Positions 23,994 through 33,340 of a stretch of 43,419 nt of DNA are shown here, in pieces. The position numbers and the translations under genes were made by a program. The stretch is taken from contig CAMBQQ010000026.1 in assembly GCA_945870035.1 (NCBI GenBank), positions 1 to 43,419 of the forward strand, written 5' to 3'. This DNA is from Rhizobium sp. Q54. GTDB taxonomy: Bacteria > Pseudomonadota > Alphaproteobacteria > Rhizobiales > Xanthobacteraceae. Below the pieces are notes generated by a model. That model saw only the letters and a list, made by a program, of their open reading frames with translations, was not told where the DNA came from and made no database searches. How positions within the stretch are numbered: position 1 is the stretch's first letter; every line of letters begins with the position of its first letter.

Positions 23994-25517
23994 ATGGCCG
24001 ACTACGACCTCGCGATTATTGGCGGCGGCATTAACGGAACCGGCCTGGCGCGCGACGCCGCCGGCCGCGGCTTGCGCGTGCTGCTTGTCGAAATGAACGA
24101 TTTGGCCTCCGGCACATCGTCGGCTTCGTCCAAGCTGATCCATGGCGGATTGCGCTACCTCGAACACGGCGCCTTTCGGCTGGTGCGCGAGGCGCTCGGC
24201 GAGCGCGAGGTGCTGCTGCGCATGGCGCCGCATCTGATCTATCCGATGCGCTTCGTGTTGCCGCCGATGCCGGGCCTGCGCGCGCCGCTCAAGCTTCGCT
24301 TCGGCCTCATGCTTTACGACTGGCTCGGCGCGCGCAAGCTGCTGCCGCCATCGAAGACCGTCGATCTGACGCATCACGTCGTCGGCCAGCCGCTCAAGCG
24401 CATCTTCCGTTACGCCTTCGAATATTCCGATTGCTGGGTCGATGACAGCCGACTCGTCGTGCTGAATGCGCTCGACGCGGTGGAGCGCGGCGCCACCATC
24501 CGCACGCGGACGCGCTGTGTGCGCGTCGAACGGCGCGACGAATGGGAACTGGTGCTGAACAATCGCGGCAAGCGCGAGACTGCGACCGCCCGCGTTCTGG
24601 TCAATGCCGCCGGGCCCTGGATCGGCGAAGTGGCCGAGACCATCATGCGCCAGCCGTTGAAGGTGCCGGCGCGCCTGATCAAGGGCAGCCACATCGTCGT
24701 GCGCCGGCGCTTCGAGCATTCCAGCGGCTATATCCTGCAAGCCGGCGACGGCCGCGTCGTCTTCGCTTTGCCGTTTGCCGGCGAATACACCTTGATCGGC
24801 ACTACCGATGAAAACTTCGTCGGCGACCTGAAATCGCCGGCGCCGGATTCGTCCGAAATCATGTATCTCTGTGACGTCGCCAACCAGTACTTCCGCGACA
24901 AGATCACGCCGGACGAACTGGTGTGGTCATATTCCGGCGTGCGCTCGCTTTACAATGACGGCGCCGGCAAGCCGGAAAATGTCACGCGCGATTATGTGCT
25001 GACGCTCGACGAAAAGAAAAAGCTGGCGCCGCTTTTGACCATCTATGGCGGCAAGATTACGACTTACCGGCGGTTGGCCGAACAGACCATGGCCAAGTTG
25101 AGCTATGTCTTGAAGGGCAACAAAGCGGCCTGGACCGCGGGCTCGTCCTTGCCGGGCGGTGAGTTTCCGCCGGAAGGTTTCGACGAAGTCGTCACCGAGA
25201 TGATGGGGCGCTGGCCGTTCCTGACCAAGTCGATGGCGCAGCGTCTGGCGCGCGCCTATGGCCTGCGCTGCGAACGCATTCTCGGCGACGCCACCAGCAT
25301 GGACGATCTCGGGCCGCTGTTGACCGGCGATCTGACCGGCGCCGAATTGCGCTATCTGGTCGAGCACGAATGGGCGCAGACGGCTGACGATGTTTTGTGG
25401 CGGCGCAGCAAGCTCGGCCTGTCGGCCAGCGCCGAGGAGCGCACCGAGATCTCGCAGTTTATTGCCTCGTTGAGCGAGCCGGCAGTAAAGTCCGATGCCG
25501 GTGAAGCCGCGCTCTGA
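23994..25517 (+). CDS. glpD: Aerobic glycerol-3-phosphate dehydrogenase
   Basis: This FAD-dependent, membrane-associated enzyme oxidises sn-glycerol 3-phosphate to dihydroxyacetone phosphate and passes electrons to quinone. The N-terminus YDLAIIGGGINGTGLARDAAG is the FAD Rossmann motif, followed by SGTSSASSKLIHGGLRYLE, the GlpD signature. GGKITTYRRLAE near 350 is the second FAD segment, and the C-terminal DAO_C domain contains GEFPPEG...RLARAYG. The length (507) is normal. It is separated from glpK by a response-regulator gene. The 199-bp divergent region upstream has an AT-rich patch with TATGTCC repeated at 23842 and 23871, which may be regulatory. Confidence 0.95.
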   Translation: MADYDLAIIGGGINGTGLARDAAGRGLRVLLVEMNDLASGTSSASSKLIHGGLRYLEHGAFRLVREALGEREVLLRMAPHLIYPMRFVLPPMPGLRAPLKLRFGLMLYDWLGARKLLPPSKTVDLTHHVVGQPLKRIFRYAFEYSDCWVDDSRLVVLNALDAVERGATIRTRTRCVRVERRDEWELVLNNRGKRETATARVLVNAAGPWIGEVAETIMRQPLKVPARLIKGSHIVVRRRFEHSSGYILQAGDGRVVFALPFAGEYTLIGTTDENFVGDLKSPAPDSSEIMYLCDVANQYFRDKITPDELVWSYSGVRSLYNDGAGKPENVTRDYVLTLDEKKKLAPLLTIYGGKITTYRRLAEQTMAKLSYVLKGNKAAWTAGSSLPGGEFPPEGFDEVVTEMMGRWPFLTKSMAQRLARAYGLRCERILGDATSMDDLGPLLTGDLTGAELRYLVEHEWAQTADDVLWRRSKLGLSASAEERTEISQFIASLSEPAVKSDAGEAAL

Positions 25518-25629
25518 GCCGGGCGGCCATGGTTATCGGCCGGTTAACGCGATCGAATAAATTGCCTCGCGCGGCTTTATCACACCGCCATACCTTTATG
25601 CTTGAATCCTCGTGTAGATTATCTGTTTC

Positions 25630-26163
25630 ATGAGCGGTCAGCCTATGCCGATCGATACACGCTCCCTCGAAGCCCGTTTCGCCGCCGCCAAGGTGCTCAT
25701 CGTCGATGACGAGCACTATATGCGCAAGGTCGTCCGCACATTGCTGATGAGCATCGGCGTGCGCACGATCTATGAAGCGGCCGATGGCCCGGCCGGACTG
25801 GAAACGATCCGCACCGTGATGCCGGATTTCGTCATTCTCGACTGGGAAATGCCGGGTCTGGACGGCGCCGGCTTCGTCCGCATGGTGCGCTCGCCGCAGA
25901 CATTCCCGCTGCCGGAAATCCCGATCATCATGCTGACCGGCCACGGCGAGCGTTCGCGCGTGATTCAGGCGATCGAACTGGGCGTCAACGAATTTTTGCT
26001 CAAGCCGGTGTCGTCCAAGGCGCTGCGCGACCGCATCATCGCGGTCATGACCAAGCCGCGCCCGGTCGTGAACGTGGGCGGCTATTTCGGCCCCGCCCCC
26101 CGCAAGCTCGTCGATATCCACCAGGACAACGACGATGCCGGTCATCTCGTGATGCTGAGCTGA
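25630..26163 (+). CDS. Single-domain response regulator (CheY-like) 1, between glpD and glpK
   Basis: This 177-residue receiver protein has no output domain. The acidic pair D26/D27 (IVDDE), phospho-acceptor D71 (LDWEMPG), T103 (MLTGHG) and K125 (FLLKPVS) are all present, so it should be phosphorylatable. After the receiver it ends [18 protein letters not shown] plus about 20 residues. The same GGYxGPAPR tail is in the second regulator at 27815. The two proteins are about half identical by eye and flank glpK. No partner kinase is adjacent. The nearest is the PAS kinase at 34133-37024, but a link is speculation. Confidence 0.88.
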   Translation: MSGQPMPIDTRSLEARFAAAKVLIVDDEHYMRKVVRTLLMSIGVRTIYEAADGPAGLETIRTVMPDFVILDWEMPGLDGAGFVRMVRSPQTFPLPEIPIIMLTGHGERSRVIQAIELGVNEFLLKPVSSKALRDRIIAVMTKPRPVVNVGGYFGPAPRKLVDIHQDNDDAGHLVMLS

Positions 26164-26174
26164 TTCTGGCCGCT

Positions 26175-26200
26175 GCTGCCGTGACGGCGGCGCTTTCGTA
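26175..26200 (+). terminator. Weak terminator-like hairpin after response regulator 1
   Basis: GCTGCCG (26175-26181) can pair with CGGCGGC (26185-26191) with one G-U pair around a TGA loop, followed by GCTTTCGT. The T-run is short, so termination would be partial at best. Confidence 0.3.
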
Positions 26201-26241
26201 AATATCGGTTCGCCCTTGCGCGTATTCTGCGCTAGCCTCGG

Positions 26242-26259
26242 CCGGCTTCAAGCCGGGGG
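26242..26259 (+). promoter_or_regulatory. Hairpin overlapping the glpK Shine-Dalgarno
   Basis: CCGGCTT (26242-26248) pairs perfectly with AAGCCGG (26250-26256), and flanking bases extend the pairing further. The only Shine-Dalgarno-like sequence before the TTG start at 26267 is GGGGG at 26255-26259, which overlaps the 3' arm. TTTT follows the hairpin at 26265. It could reduce translation of glpK or act as an attenuator. Confidence 0.35.
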
Positions 26260-26266
26260 CCGTCTT

Positions 26267-27763
26267 TTGCCGAACCATCTCATTGCCATTGACCAAGGCA
26301 CGACCTCGACGCGGGCCATTGTGTTTGACGCGGACCTCAAGCCGCGCGCCACTGCGCAGCGCGAGCTGAAGCAGATCTATCCGAAGCCGGGATGGGTCGA
26401 GCACGATCCGGAGGAAATCTGGCAGGCCACAATTGCCACCGTGCGCGAGGCGATGGCGGCGGCTCATCTGACCACAAAACATATCGCCGGCATTGGAATT
26501 ACCAACCAGCGCGAAACCAGCGTGATATGGGACCGTGCCGCCGACAAGCCGATTCACAATGCTGTCGTGTGGCAGGACCGGCGGACAGCCGACTACTGCG
26601 ATAGCTTGCTGACCTCCGGTCATGAACCGGAGATCGCGGCCAAAAGCGGGCTGCTGCTCGACCCTTATTTCTCCGCCAGCAAGATCGCCTGGCTGCTCGA
26701 CAATGTCGAAGGCGCGCGCGCCAAGGCGCAGGCCGGGGCGCTGGCCTTCGGCACTATCGACAGCTTTCTGCTGTGGCGGCTGACCGGCGGCAAGGTGCAC
26801 GCGACCGACGCCACCAATGCCGCGCGCACCATGCTGCTCGATATCGGCACGGGCCAATGGGACGATGCTCTGTGCAGTATATTCGGTGTCCCGCGCGGTC
26901 TGCTGCCGCAAGTCAAAGACAGCTCTGGCGAATTCGGCATCACCGCGCCGGAACTGTTCGGCGGGCCGATCCGTATCCTTGGCATCGCCGGCGACCAGCA
27001 GGCGGCGACTGTCGGGCAAAGCTGTTTCAAGCCCGGGATGATGAAGTCCACTTACGGCACCGGCTGCTTCGTCCTGCTCAACACCGGCGCGGCGCGCGTC
27101 GCCTCGCGCAACCGGTTGCTCACGACCATCGCCTATCAATTGGACGGCAAGCGCACCTATGCGCTGGAAGGCGCGATTTTCATTGCCGGCGCCGCGGTGC
27201 AATGGCTGCGCGATGGCCTGAAGATCATCGCCAAATCGTCGGACGTCGGCGCGCTCGCCGCCCGTGCCGATCCGGCCGAAGACGTCTATCTGGTGCCGGC
27301 TTTTGTCGGATTGGGGGCGCCTTATTGGGACCCGCAGGCGCGTGGCGCGATTTTCGGGCTGACGCGCAATTCCGGCGCGCCGGAAATCGCCCGCGCCGCG
27401 CTCGATGCGGTCGGCTACCAGACCCGCGACCTGCTTGAAGCGATGCACGCCGACTGGCCGGCTTCGGCGTCGGCGCAAACCATCCTGCGTGTCGACGGCG
27501 GCATGACCGCCAGCGATGCCTGCATGCAGTTCCTCGCCGACATCCTGGCAAGCCCGGTCGACCGGCCGGTGGTGATGGAGACGACGGCCTTAGGCGCGGC
27601 CTATCTGGCCGGACGCGCTGCGGATCTATGTCCCGATCTCGATGGCTTTGCCGCGCAATGGCGTCTCGATCGACGTTTCGAACCGGAGATGGAGCCGGCA
27701 CTCCGCGTCCGTAAATATTCCGGCTGGAAGGACGCGGTCTCCCGCACATTAACGGCAAAGTGA
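26267..27763 (+). CDS. glpK: Glycerol kinase (TTG start)
   Basis: This cytoplasmic kinase makes sn-glycerol 3-phosphate from glycerol and ATP and feeds GlpD. It has the FGGY fold: [16 protein letters not shown] phosphate loop, [25 protein letters not shown] with the glycerol-binding Arg/Glu, [22 protein letters not shown] and YGTGCF in the second domain. I set the start at the TTG at 26267 ([11 protein letters not shown]...), giving 498 residues, the normal length. There is no ATG or GTG in this frame close to the conserved N-terminus. A hairpin overlaps the probable Shine-Dalgarno. Confidence 0.94.
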   Translation: MPNHLIAIDQGTTSTRAIVFDADLKPRATAQRELKQIYPKPGWVEHDPEEIWQATIATVREAMAAAHLTTKHIAGIGITNQRETSVIWDRAADKPIHNAVVWQDRRTADYCDSLLTSGHEPEIAAKSGLLLDPYFSASKIAWLLDNVEGARAKAQAGALAFGTIDSFLLWRLTGGKVHATDATNAARTMLLDIGTGQWDDALCSIFGVPRGLLPQVKDSSGEFGITAPELFGGPIRILGIAGDQQAATVGQSCFKPGMMKSTYGTGCFVLLNTGAARVASRNRLLTTIAYQLDGKRTYALEGAIFIAGAAVQWLRDGLKIIAKSSDVGALAARADPAEDVYLVPAFVGLGAPYWDPQARGAIFGLTRNSGAPEIARAALDAVGYQTRDLLEAMHADWPASASAQTILRVDGGMTASDACMQFLADILASPVDRPVVMETTALGAAYLAGRAADLCPDLDGFAAQWRLDRRFEPEMEPALRVRKYSGWKDAVSRTLTAK

Positions 27764-27814
27764 CCATTCCCCGACATTATCGGGTGTCCGGCAGTCGGTC
27801 CAAGTCACACGACA

Positions 27815-28336
27815 ATGAGCATCAGCGGCAAGCATGCGGAGTATCTGGCCCAGCAGCTCAATGTGCTGCTGGTCGACGACAATGCGTTCACGCGCAAGCT
27901 GGTGCGCGCTCTGCTCTATAACATCGGCGTCAAGTCGATCGCCGAAGCGGCCGACGGGATTGCCGCGCTGGAAGCGATCCGCCAGAGCCCGCCCGACGTG
28001 ATCATCCTCGACTGGGAAATGCCGCTTTTGAACGGGCCGGAGCTGGTGCGCATCGTGCGCTCGCCCGGTGTCTTTCCGGCGCCCGATGTGCCGATCATCA
28101 TGCTGTCGGCGCATGGCGAGCGCTGGCGCATCGTCGAGTCGGTCAAGCTTGGGGTCAACGAGTTCCTGTGCAAGCCGGTCTCTGCCAAATCGCTGCTCGA
28201 CCGGCTGGTGTCGATCCTGGTCAAGCCGCGCGAGAGTGTGCAATTCGGCGGTTATTACGGACCGGCCCCGCGATCGCCTGGGCCGGCGATTGAACGCACG
28301 CCGGCGGCGTCAAAACTCATGACGCACGCCAGATAA
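27815..28336 (+). CDS. Single-domain response regulator (CheY-like) 2, downstream of glpK
   Basis: This 173-residue receiver protein is paralogous to the one at 25630. Active-site residues D21/D22 (LVDDN), D66 (LDWEMP), S98 (MLSAHG) and K120 (FLCKPVS) are intact. It ends KPRESVQFGGYYGPAPRS plus a short Pro/Ala-rich tail with no DNA-binding domain. It follows glpK by 51 bp; a small CCCGA/TCGGG hairpin (27770-27784) lies between. It is probably in the same transcript as glpK. The conserved tail suggests a shared binding partner, but the pathway is unknown. Confidence 0.87.
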   Translation: MSISGKHAEYLAQQLNVLLVDDNAFTRKLVRALLYNIGVKSIAEAADGIAALEAIRQSPPDVIILDWEMPLLNGPELVRIVRSPGVFPAPDVPIIMLSAHGERWRIVESVKLGVNEFLCKPVSAKSLLDRLVSILVKPRESVQFGGYYGPAPRSPGPAIERTPAASKLMTHAR

Positions 28337-28351
28337 GCGACGATTGCTCGA

Positions 28352-30280
28352 TTATTGTTGGGCCGCCGGTTCGGCACTGGCCGGGGGTGGTGCTGCTGCC
28401 GGCGTGTTGCCGGTCAGCCGGTCGATCGCCGAGCGCACGGAATCGCGGGTGGTGCGTTCGCGTACCGCATTCAATAAAGGCGCGGCGGCGCCGGAGCGGC
28501 GGATCAACGCCTCCGGGTCCGGCAGCATCAGCGGGTCATACCACGGGCCTTGCACGATGAAGGGCAGCTCAAATGCCGGCGCGCCCGCCCGCGCCGATAT
28601 CAAGGTGGCGACGCCTTTGAGGTCCACTTCGCGTTCGGGAATGGACGCGGTGCCGGCCAAAGCCAGCCGCACCGCCGAGCCGACGATTTTGACATCCTCG
28701 ACCGAAGCGGTGCCCTTGACGATCTTCAAGGTGACACCGATCTTGTCATAGGGCGTGCTGCCGGTGCGGAATTCGCCGCCGCCCGACAGTGGTCGGCGTT
28801 CGAGACGGCGCAGCAGCTGTTCGACATTCAATCCGGTCAGCGCGCCGCTCGAGCCGTTCAGCGCGGCGGTGCCATTCAGCGTGCGGGTGACGCCGAGCAC
28901 GCTTTCGCCAGTGCCCTCGACGTTGAACGAAATATTGCCTTTGCCGGTGAGCCGGTTCAGGCCGAACAATTGGCCGAGGCAGGTTTCCAGATCGACATCG
29001 ATGAACTGCATCTGCGATTTTACATCGATGCCGGCTTCGAAATTGGCCAGCGCCAGCGAACCCTTGATGACGCCGCCATAGGCCTGCGCCTCGCCGACGG
29101 TGACCGCCAGTTGACCGCCGCGCAGATTGGCGCCGATGGCGGTGCGGCCCAGTTTGGCATTCGACAAAACGACATTGGCGGCCGACAGCCGCAGGTCGAA
29201 ATCCATGCCGGACAGGCCTTTCGGCGCGATGCGGGTGCTGTTCCATTCGCGCTGATTGGTGGTCAGCAGGCGCACGGTCGAAACATAAGGCGTCAGGTCG
29301 AGCGTGTCGGCGGCCAAAGTGCCTTGCAGCGTCTGCCGTCCGTCGGTGGCGAAGGTCAGCACGCCTTCGGCGCTGTTGCCGTCGAGTTCGACATTGACGC
29401 CCGACAGGCCGATGGTGCCGCCGACGACATTGGTCTGTGCCTTGATTGCGAAACGGCCGAAGCCGCCGCCCGGCGGCGGATTGTTCCCTGACCAAAGCAG
29501 CGCTGCGCGCAACGAGGCGGCGTCGGCGGCGAGCGTGCCCTCGACCTTGAGCGTAGGCTTGACACTGAACGAGCCTTCGAAAGCGGCTTTCATCGGCGCG
29601 CCCGCGACGCGCAGTTTTACGCCGGTGCGGTTGCCGAGCAGCGCCGCCGGAAAATCGGCCAGCGCAATGCTGGCGTCAACCGGCTGATCGCGCCAGATGA
29701 AATTGCCGGTGGCGCCGAATGTTTTAGAAATCGACGGCCAGGCCAGCGAGAAGTCGACATTGCTCAAAGTCTCGACAGACTTGTTGCCAAGGTTGCGCAG
29801 GACGATGGTGCCGTTGTCGATGCGCATCTCGGAGAACGCCGCCACCGGGCGCGTGTCGATCTTGTTCTTGCCGCGCGCCAGCGCATCGATCAGCACCGAC
29901 CAGTTGGACCGGCCGTCGGCTTCAAGGTCGATGGCGATGGTCGGACGCTCGAGTGCGACATCGGCGATCTCGACGCGGCCGATCAGCAGCGGGAAAAATC
30001 GCAGGCGTGCGGTCAGCCGTTCGGCGGTCAGCGCCGGCCGATTGGCGTCGCCGAGCACGACGTCGCCGAAACTGACGCTGCCGTTGGGAAACAGCGAGAC
30101 GGTCGCTTTGCCGCGCAGGATCGGGTCAAGGCCGGTGGCCGAACGGATGCCGGCCAGGACCTCGGCGCGCACGGCGTCGGGCGAGATCAGGTAGCCGGCC
30201 GTGGTCAGCACGCCGGCCGCGGCCGCGAAGACGGCCAACAGCACGAAACCCAGGCGTCGGATGCCAGCGGAGGCCGTCAA
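28352..30280 (-). CDS. AsmA family protein
   Basis: This 642-residue AsmA-like protein has an N-terminal membrane anchor (about 9-31) and a large periplasmic part made of repeated beta-rich segments. IRSATGLDPILRGKATVSLFPNGSVSFGDV and the later LTGLNVEQLLRRLERRPLSGGGEFRTGSTPYDKI are recognisable AsmA features. The C-terminus is Pro/Ala-rich. AsmA-type proteins act in outer-membrane assembly or lipid transport; the exact role here is unknown. It is tail-to-tail with response regulator 2 and downstream of the iron permease gene on the same strand, 40 bp away. Confidence 0.87.
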   Translation of the reverse strand: MTASAGIRRLGFVLLAVFAAAAGVLTTAGYLISPDAVRAEVLAGIRSATGLDPILRGKATVSLFPNGSVSFGDVVLGDANRPALTAERLTARLRFFPLLIGRVEIADVALERPTIAIDLEADGRSNWSVLIDALARGKNKIDTRPVAAFSEMRIDNGTIVLRNLGNKSVETLSNVDFSLAWPSISKTFGATGNFIWRDQPVDASIALADFPAALLGNRTGVKLRVAGAPMKAAFEGSFSVKPTLKVEGTLAADAASLRAALLWSGNNPPPGGGFGRFAIKAQTNVVGGTIGLSGVNVELDGNSAEGVLTFATDGRQTLQGTLAADTLDLTPYVSTVRLLTTNQREWNSTRIAPKGLSGMDFDLRLSAANVVLSNAKLGRTAIGANLRGGQLAVTVGEAQAYGGVIKGSLALANFEAGIDVKSQMQFIDVDLETCLGQLFGLNRLTGKGNISFNVEGTGESVLGVTRTLNGTAALNGSSGALTGLNVEQLLRRLERRPLSGGGEFRTGSTPYDKIGVTLKIVKGTASVEDVKIVGSAVRLALAGTASIPEREVDLKGVATLISARAGAPAFELPFIVQGPWYDPLMLPDPEALIRRSGAAAPLLNAVRERTTRDSVRSAIDRLTGNTPAAAPPPASAEPAAQQ

Positions 30281-30320
30281 TGGGGATATTTCCGGTTAAA
30301 CGAGTGCGGGCGACGGAGGA

Positions 30321-32042
30321 CTATACCATCGGGCCCGCTACCGCCAACCTGGGCGGGCTCTGTGACCCTTTCATGGCCGGGGTCAGCCGGATCAACAGGA
30401 TGACCGGGACGATTCCGGCGGCAACAATCAGGAGCGCCGCCAGTGCGCCCTCCTCGAAGCTGCCGCGGCTGGCGTACTGATAGATCGAGGTCGATAAAGT
30501 CTCCACGTTGAGCGGCCGCAGCAGCAGCGTCATCGGCAATTCCTTCAGGCAATCGACGAAGACCAGTAGCGCCGCCGCCGCCAGCGCTGGACGCAGCAGC
30601 GGCAAATGGATGCCGCGCAAAACCCTGAACGGACCGGCGCCCGACAGCCGCGCCGCGTGATCCAGTTCGCGCGGCAGGTGGGCGAGACCGGCCTGCACCA
30701 TGCCGATCGACATCGAGGCGAAGCGCGCGGTGTAGGCGACGACCAGTGCGGCGCTCGATCCGGCCAGCACCAGGCCGACCTGCGCGCCGGTCGCCCAGAC
30801 GGTCAGCGCATTGATTGCTTCGTCGATCGCGACCATCGGCGACAGTAGCCCGAGCGCCAGCACGGTTCCCGGAACGGCGTAGCCCATGCTCGCCACCGCC
30901 AGACAGACACGCAGCGACGGGATGCGTACCGCGCGCAACGGCAGCGCGGTGGCAACGCCAATCGCGAGCACGGCCAGCGTGGCGACGCTTGCGAGAGCGA
31001 CGGTGTTGGCGGTGTGGAGCAGGAGGTCGCCGTCGAAGCCTTGCATCAGCAGGCGCGTCATCGCCTCGCGCACAAGAAATACGGCCGGCAGGATGAAACC
31101 GAGAAACACCGGCGTCAGGCAGGCCGCCATGGCGAGCCATGCGGCTTTGCCGTTGAGTTCGATGCGCATCGTCGCGCGCAGGCTGGAAGCCGCCATGCGG
31201 TAATTTTGCCACCGCCGTCCGTAGCGTTCCAGTGCGATCAAGGCAGCGACCAGCACCAGCATGGCGAGTGCGATCTGAGTAGCGCCCGGCAGGCTGCTGC
31301 GGTTGAGCCACGTCGTGAAGATCGATAGCGTCATCGTCTGCACGCCGAGATATTCGGAGGCGCCGATATCGTTGAGCGCTTCGAGCAGCGCCAGCGCTAC
31401 GCCGACGGCAATCGCCGGGCGCGCCAGCGGCAGGCTAATTCTGTAAAACACCCGCCACGGCCGTGCGCCGAGCGTGCGCGCCGCATCGCTGAACGTTGCC
31501 GATTGGCTCTGAAACAGCGCACGCGCCGCGAGATAGACGTAAGGATAAAGCACCGCGCCGAAGATGAAGATCGCGCCACCGAGCGAGCGGATCGGCGGAA
31601 ACCAGTAATCGCCGGCGTGCAGGCCGGACACGGCGCGCAGAGCGCTCTGCACCGGCCCGGCGCTGTCGAGCAGATCGGCGTAGATATAGGCGGCGATGTA
31701 GGTCGGGATCGCCAGCGGCAAGGGCAGCAGCCATTGCAAACTGTCGCGTCCGGGAAACTGGAATGTTGTCACCAGCCACGCCGGGATGATTCCGGCCAGC
31801 ACGGTGACGATAGCGACGCCGGCGAGCAGCAGCACGGTCTGCACGCTCGCCACCGGCAACACATAGGCCGCGAGATGCGGCCACAAATCGGCATCGCCGA
31901 CCCACGCCATGCCGGCCAGGCTGAGCAAGGGTGCCGCCACCAATGCGGCGGCAACCAGCGCGATGGCGATGCTCGTGAGGCTGGTGGCCGACAATGAAGC
32001 GACGGCTCCGCGTGAAGTGGAGCCGTCGACAGGGTTACGCAT
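30321..32042 (-). CDS. fbpB: Ferric-iron ABC transporter permease (FbpB-like, fused double permease)
   Basis: This 573-residue inner-membrane protein contains two binding-protein-dependent permease domains in one chain, about 12 segments in all. The two EAA-type loops are EALNDIGASEYLG (first half) and DCLKELPMTLLLRP (second half), which contact the ATPase. This is the FbpB/AfuB/ThiP-like architecture of ferric-iron importers. It lies 20 bp after the iron-binding protein gene, so they form a unit. No ATP-binding subunit gene (fbpC) is in the window, so the ATPase must be encoded elsewhere or shared. Confidence 0.9.
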   Translation of the reverse strand: MRNPVDGSTSRGAVASLSATSLTSIAIALVAAALVAAPLLSLAGMAWVGDADLWPHLAAYVLPVASVQTVLLLAGVAIVTVLAGIIPAWLVTTFQFPGRDSLQWLLPLPLAIPTYIAAYIYADLLDSAGPVQSALRAVSGLHAGDYWFPPIRSLGGAIFIFGAVLYPYVYLAARALFQSQSATFSDAARTLGARPWRVFYRISLPLARPAIAVGVALALLEALNDIGASEYLGVQTMTLSIFTTWLNRSSLPGATQIALAMLVLVAALIALERYGRRWQNYRMAASSLRATMRIELNGKAAWLAMAACLTPVFLGFILPAVFLVREAMTRLLMQGFDGDLLLHTANTVALASVATLAVLAIGVATALPLRAVRIPSLRVCLAVASMGYAVPGTVLALGLLSPMVAIDEAINALTVWATGAQVGLVLAGSSAALVVAYTARFASMSIGMVQAGLAHLPRELDHAARLSGAGPFRVLRGIHLPLLRPALAAAALLVFVDCLKELPMTLLLRPLNVETLSTSIYQYASRGSFEEGALAALLIVAAGIVPVILLIRLTPAMKGSQSPPRLAVAGPMV

Positions 32043-32062
32043 GAAGAACCCGCGCGCTTAAA

Positions 32063-33088
32063 TCAGTTGTCGAAACCAACCTTGTCGACCAAAGCCGCCG
32101 CCGCCTTCTTGTTGTCGGCGATCTTGGCGAGCGGCAGGCTGTCGGCCTTCAGCGTGCCGTAGCCGGCGATGATCGGATTGATCGCAACGCCGGTGCGCAG
32201 CGGATACTCGAAGTTGGCGTCGGCATAGATTTGCTGGGCCTTCTCGCCGGCCAGCCATTCGATCAGCTTCATGGCGTTGGCCTTGTTCGGCGCACTCTTG
32301 GTCAGCACGACGCCTGAAACGTTCACATGTGTGCCGCCGCCTTCGAAGGTCGGCAGGATCACTTTGGTGGCGTCCGCCCAGGCTTTTTGCGCGGGGTTTT
32401 TCGTCATCAGCGCCCAGTAATAGGTGTTGCCGATGCCGAGATCGCACTTGCCGGCCGCGACGTCGCGCGCGGTCTCGCGATCGCCGCCCGCCGGCTTCTG
32501 CGCCAGATTGGCCTTCACGCCGCGCAGCCAGGTTTCCGCCTTGGCTTCGCCGTGCTTGGCGATGTACGCGGCGATCAGCGCGTTGTTGTACATGTGCTGG
32601 CCGGAGCGGATGCAGATCTTGCCCTTCCATTTCGGATCGGCGAGTTCGTCATAGGTGATGGCGTCCTGCTTGACCCGTTCTTTCGAGGCGTAGATGACGC
32701 GCGCGCGCATCGAGATGGCGTACCAGTGACCTTCCGGGTCGCGGAATTGCGGCGCCACCACCTTGTCGAGCGCGGGCGACACGATCGGCTGGCTGATGCC
32801 GGCTTTGACCGCGTCTTCGAGCCGGCCGATATCGACGGTCAGCAGCACGTCGGCGGGGCTGAGCGCGCCTTCGGTCTTGATGCGCTGCTCGAGGCCGGAA
32901 CTGGCCGAGATGACGTTGACCTTGATGCCGGTGTCCTTGCTGAAGGCGTCGAACAGCGGCTGGATCAGTTTGGTCTCGCGATAAGTGTAGACGTTGACGT
33001 CGCCCGCTTGCGCGAGCGCGGGGCTGGAGGCGGCGGTCACGGCGATGGCCGCGGCGAACAGAGCGGCGGTGTTGACCCGGTTGAACAT
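32063..33088 (-). CDS. fbpA: Fe(3+) ABC transporter periplasmic binding protein (FbpA/FutA-like)
   Basis: This 341-residue precursor has a signal peptide (AIAVTAASSPALAQ). The mature start DVNVYTYRETKLIQPLFDAF and the phrase GNTYYWALM, with its paired tyrosines, match class C ferric-binding proteins, where Tyr residues ligate iron directly. A strong Shine-Dalgarno (AGGAGA on the minus strand, 33095-33100) precedes the ATG. An ICE-like site at 33209-33225 upstream fits iron-responsive control. The partner permease follows immediately. Confidence 0.92.
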   Translation of the reverse strand: MFNRVNTAALFAAAIAVTAASSPALAQAGDVNVYTYRETKLIQPLFDAFSKDTGIKVNVISASSGLEQRIKTEGALSPADVLLTVDIGRLEDAVKAGISQPIVSPALDKVVAPQFRDPEGHWYAISMRARVIYASKERVKQDAITYDELADPKWKGKICIRSGQHMYNNALIAAYIAKHGEAKAETWLRGVKANLAQKPAGGDRETARDVAAGKCDLGIGNTYYWALMTKNPAQKAWADATKVILPTFEGGGTHVNVSGVVLTKSAPNKANAMKLIEWLAGEKAQQIYADANFEYPLRTGVAINPIIAGYGTLKADSLPLAKIADNKKAAAALVDKVGFDN

Positions 33089-33208
33089 GGCAAGTCTCCT
33101 GGCAAAAAACGAAATTCGTCGGCGCGGGCGCAGCCGTCCGGAACCTGTACGCTATCTGGCGGTGCCGAGGGCATCGGGTCAAGTCAAATTCTACTTATAT
33201 ATCAATAG

Positions 33209-33225
33209 ATTAGAACCATTATAAT
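33209..33225 (-). promoter_or_regulatory. ICE-like (Irr) palindrome upstream of the iron transporter genes
   Basis: On the plus strand ATTAGAA-CCA-TTATAAT matches the rhizobial iron control element (about TTTAGAA-N3-TTCTAAA) in 11 of 14 defined positions. It sits in the only strongly AT-rich patch of this intergenic region (33185-33232), about 120 bp upstream of fbpA, where a minus-strand promoter is expected. The rest of 33089-33340 shows no gene. Confidence 0.45.
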
Positions 33226-33340
33226 ATAGGGACTGACAGCTATTCGGGGAGATTCACTTTGCCCGCCATGGAGATAGATCGGCGATTCCGCGTCTGCTGA
33301 GCTGCTTGCGACAATCTGCCCCGAAGCGGCACTTACTCCG

